A stretch of 13,153 nt of DNA from Pseudomonadota bacterium (lineage in GTDB: Bacteria; Desulfobacterota; Syntrophia; Syntrophales; UBA5619): positions 1 to 13,153 of the forward strand of contig JAHIMW010000192.1 in NCBI GenBank assembly GCA_018896355.1. Direction: 5' to 3'. A program made the translations under genes and the position numbers. Positions 12,819 to 13,153 of the stretch are shown here, piece after piece (the first letter of the stretch is position 1; every line of letters begins with the position of its first letter). The notes beneath the pieces are model-generated. The model made no database searches, was not told the origin of the DNA, and saw nothing but the letters and a program-made list of their open reading frames with translations.

Positions 12819-12843
12819 TATCCGTTTGTTCCTTTCCTGTCAA
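12815..12843 (-). promoter_or_regulatory. Candidate promoter of the HD-GYP gene cluster
   Basis: On the minus strand a perfect TTGACA (12843-12838) and a 17-bp spacer lead to TATTGA (12820-12815), a weak -10. Transcription would start near 12808, leaving a leader of about 54 nt before the ATG. Confidence 0.5.
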
Positions 12844-12966
12844 GAAATTAATCTTTAGCCCGGTCGACGGATGCCATCGTAAAAATAGAACATTTGTGGA
12901 TTAAGATCCGGCAGGACGGCATCCTTCCCGTTGGGACGGTTGTGGATGTGATAGCAAAAAAGCGGA

Positions 12967-12995
12967 TTGACATCCGGGGAGGCGATGCATAAATT
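12967..12995 (+). promoter_or_regulatory. Candidate promoter of the heavy-metal-associated protein gene
   Basis: A perfect -35 TTGACA (12967-12972) is followed after exactly 17 bp by TAAATT (12990-12995), four of six -10 positions. The start would fall near 13002, giving a leader of about 85 nt. The left arm of the long CATCCGGGG repeat overlaps the -35 box. Confidence 0.55.
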
Positions 12996-13002
12996 TTGGC
13001 TC

Positions 13003-13031
13003 CGGGAAGGGGGGGAGTCTCCCGATTTTTT
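13003..13031 (+). terminator. Terminator-like hairpin inside the leader
   Basis: CGGGA (13003-13007), or alternatively GGGA near 13013-13016, can pair with TCCCG (13020-13024), and the stem is followed by A and six T residues. It lies between the promoter and the metal-binding gene, so it would act as an attenuator if that promoter is used. The stem is only 4-5 bp, so this is tentative. Confidence 0.35.
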
Positions 13032-13086
13032 GGTGGCTCTTTTTATCCATGCCCCGGATGGTGTGACAGAGAATAAGGAGAAAGGG

Positions 13087-13153
13087 ATGACAACGATTCA
13101 AATCAAGGGGATGTCCTGCCGGCACTGTGTCATGGCCGTAACCAAAGCGCTCA
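13087..13153 (+). CDS. Heavy-metal-associated (HMA) domain protein, CopZ/MerP-like (partial)
   Basis: The 22 visible residues begin MTTIQIKGMSCRHCVMAVTK. GMSCRHC is the GMxCxxC metal-binding loop of HMA domains, which bind Cu(I) or similar soft metals through two cysteines. AAGGAG lies six bases before the ATG. The window ends here, so it may be a free copper chaperone of about 65-70 residues or the N-terminus of a metal-transporting P-type ATPase. Confidence 0.85.
   Translation, partial: MTTIQIKGMSCRHCVMAVTKAL

Larger units (their letters stand above)
12844..13086 (+). promoter_or_regulatory. Structured leader of the heavy-metal-associated protein gene
   Basis: No gene is seen between the HD-GYP start and 13087. 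The right part carries alternating complementary segments: CATCC (12920-12924), GGATGT (12944-12949), ACATCCGGGG (12970-12979) and CCCCGGATG (13052-13060). Segment 1 can pair with 2 (helped by an inner CCGT/ACGG), 2 with 3 over six bases, and 3 with 4 over nine. It does not match any riboswitch I know. Confidence 0.35.

Noticed and set aside
12844..13086. A c-di-GMP (GEMM) riboswitch near the HD-GYP gene
   Set aside because: The conserved GCAAAGC/ACGCAAAG core elements were looked for and not found.

Overview
The window looks like chromosome of a strictly anaerobic, GC-rich Gram-negative bacterium, most likely a deltaproteobacterium of the Syntrophales/Smithella kind. This is an inference from gene content (rubrerythrin, a FeoA-FeoB ferrous-iron transporter, a CHASE/HD-GYP sensor, a YgiQ radical SAM protein) and from protein style; no taxonomic marker is complete. 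No phage, CRISPR array, tRNA or rRNA was seen.

Left end (1-2600): a minus-strand gene cut by the window edge begins with sigma-70 region 1.1. It has a near-perfect promoter placed so that the transcript could start on the GTG start codon itself. Next come a 59-aa conserved-type small protein (minus) and, divergent from it, a DinB-type Y-family polymerase (plus) behind a perfect GAAC-N4-GTTC LexA-type palindrome. The polymerase converges on an SRAP/YedK abasic-site protein with a 4-nt overlap, giving a compact DNA-damage module.

Middle left (2600-4130): a gene-poor stretch that is partly AT-rich and decaying. It holds an ORF of unknown function without a convincing start, two copies of a 20-bp REP-like repeat, a PIN-domain toxin gene wrecked by internal deletion beside its intact antitoxin gene, and an unidentified coding relic.

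Centre (4018-7580): rubrerythrin with a strong promoter and a large 5' leader stem-loop, a shared hairpin terminator, a FeoA-FeoB fusion transporter facing it, and a divergent small mannose-6-phosphate-isomerase-type cupin. Rubrerythrin and Feo suggest peroxide and iron handling, but they are not one operon.

Right (7565-12754): five tightly spaced minus-strand genes: CHASE/HD-GYP cyclic-di-GMP phosphodiesterase, MBL-fold hydrolase, YgiQ radical SAM protein, a 37-aa lysine-rich ORF nested over the end of ygiQ, and an amidohydrolase coupled to it by TGATG. The ygiQ/small-ORF overlap carries two in-frame A-AAA-AAN slippery heptamers, and a -1 shift would join the two frames. The right edge (13087 on) starts a heavy-metal-associated (CopZ/MerP-like) protein behind a leader rich in inverted repeats and a candidate terminator.

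The most unusual signals are the possible -1 frameshift extension of YgiQ, the apparently leaderless sigma-factor gene, the rubrerythrin 5' stem-loop and the alternating complementary segments before the metal-binding gene.
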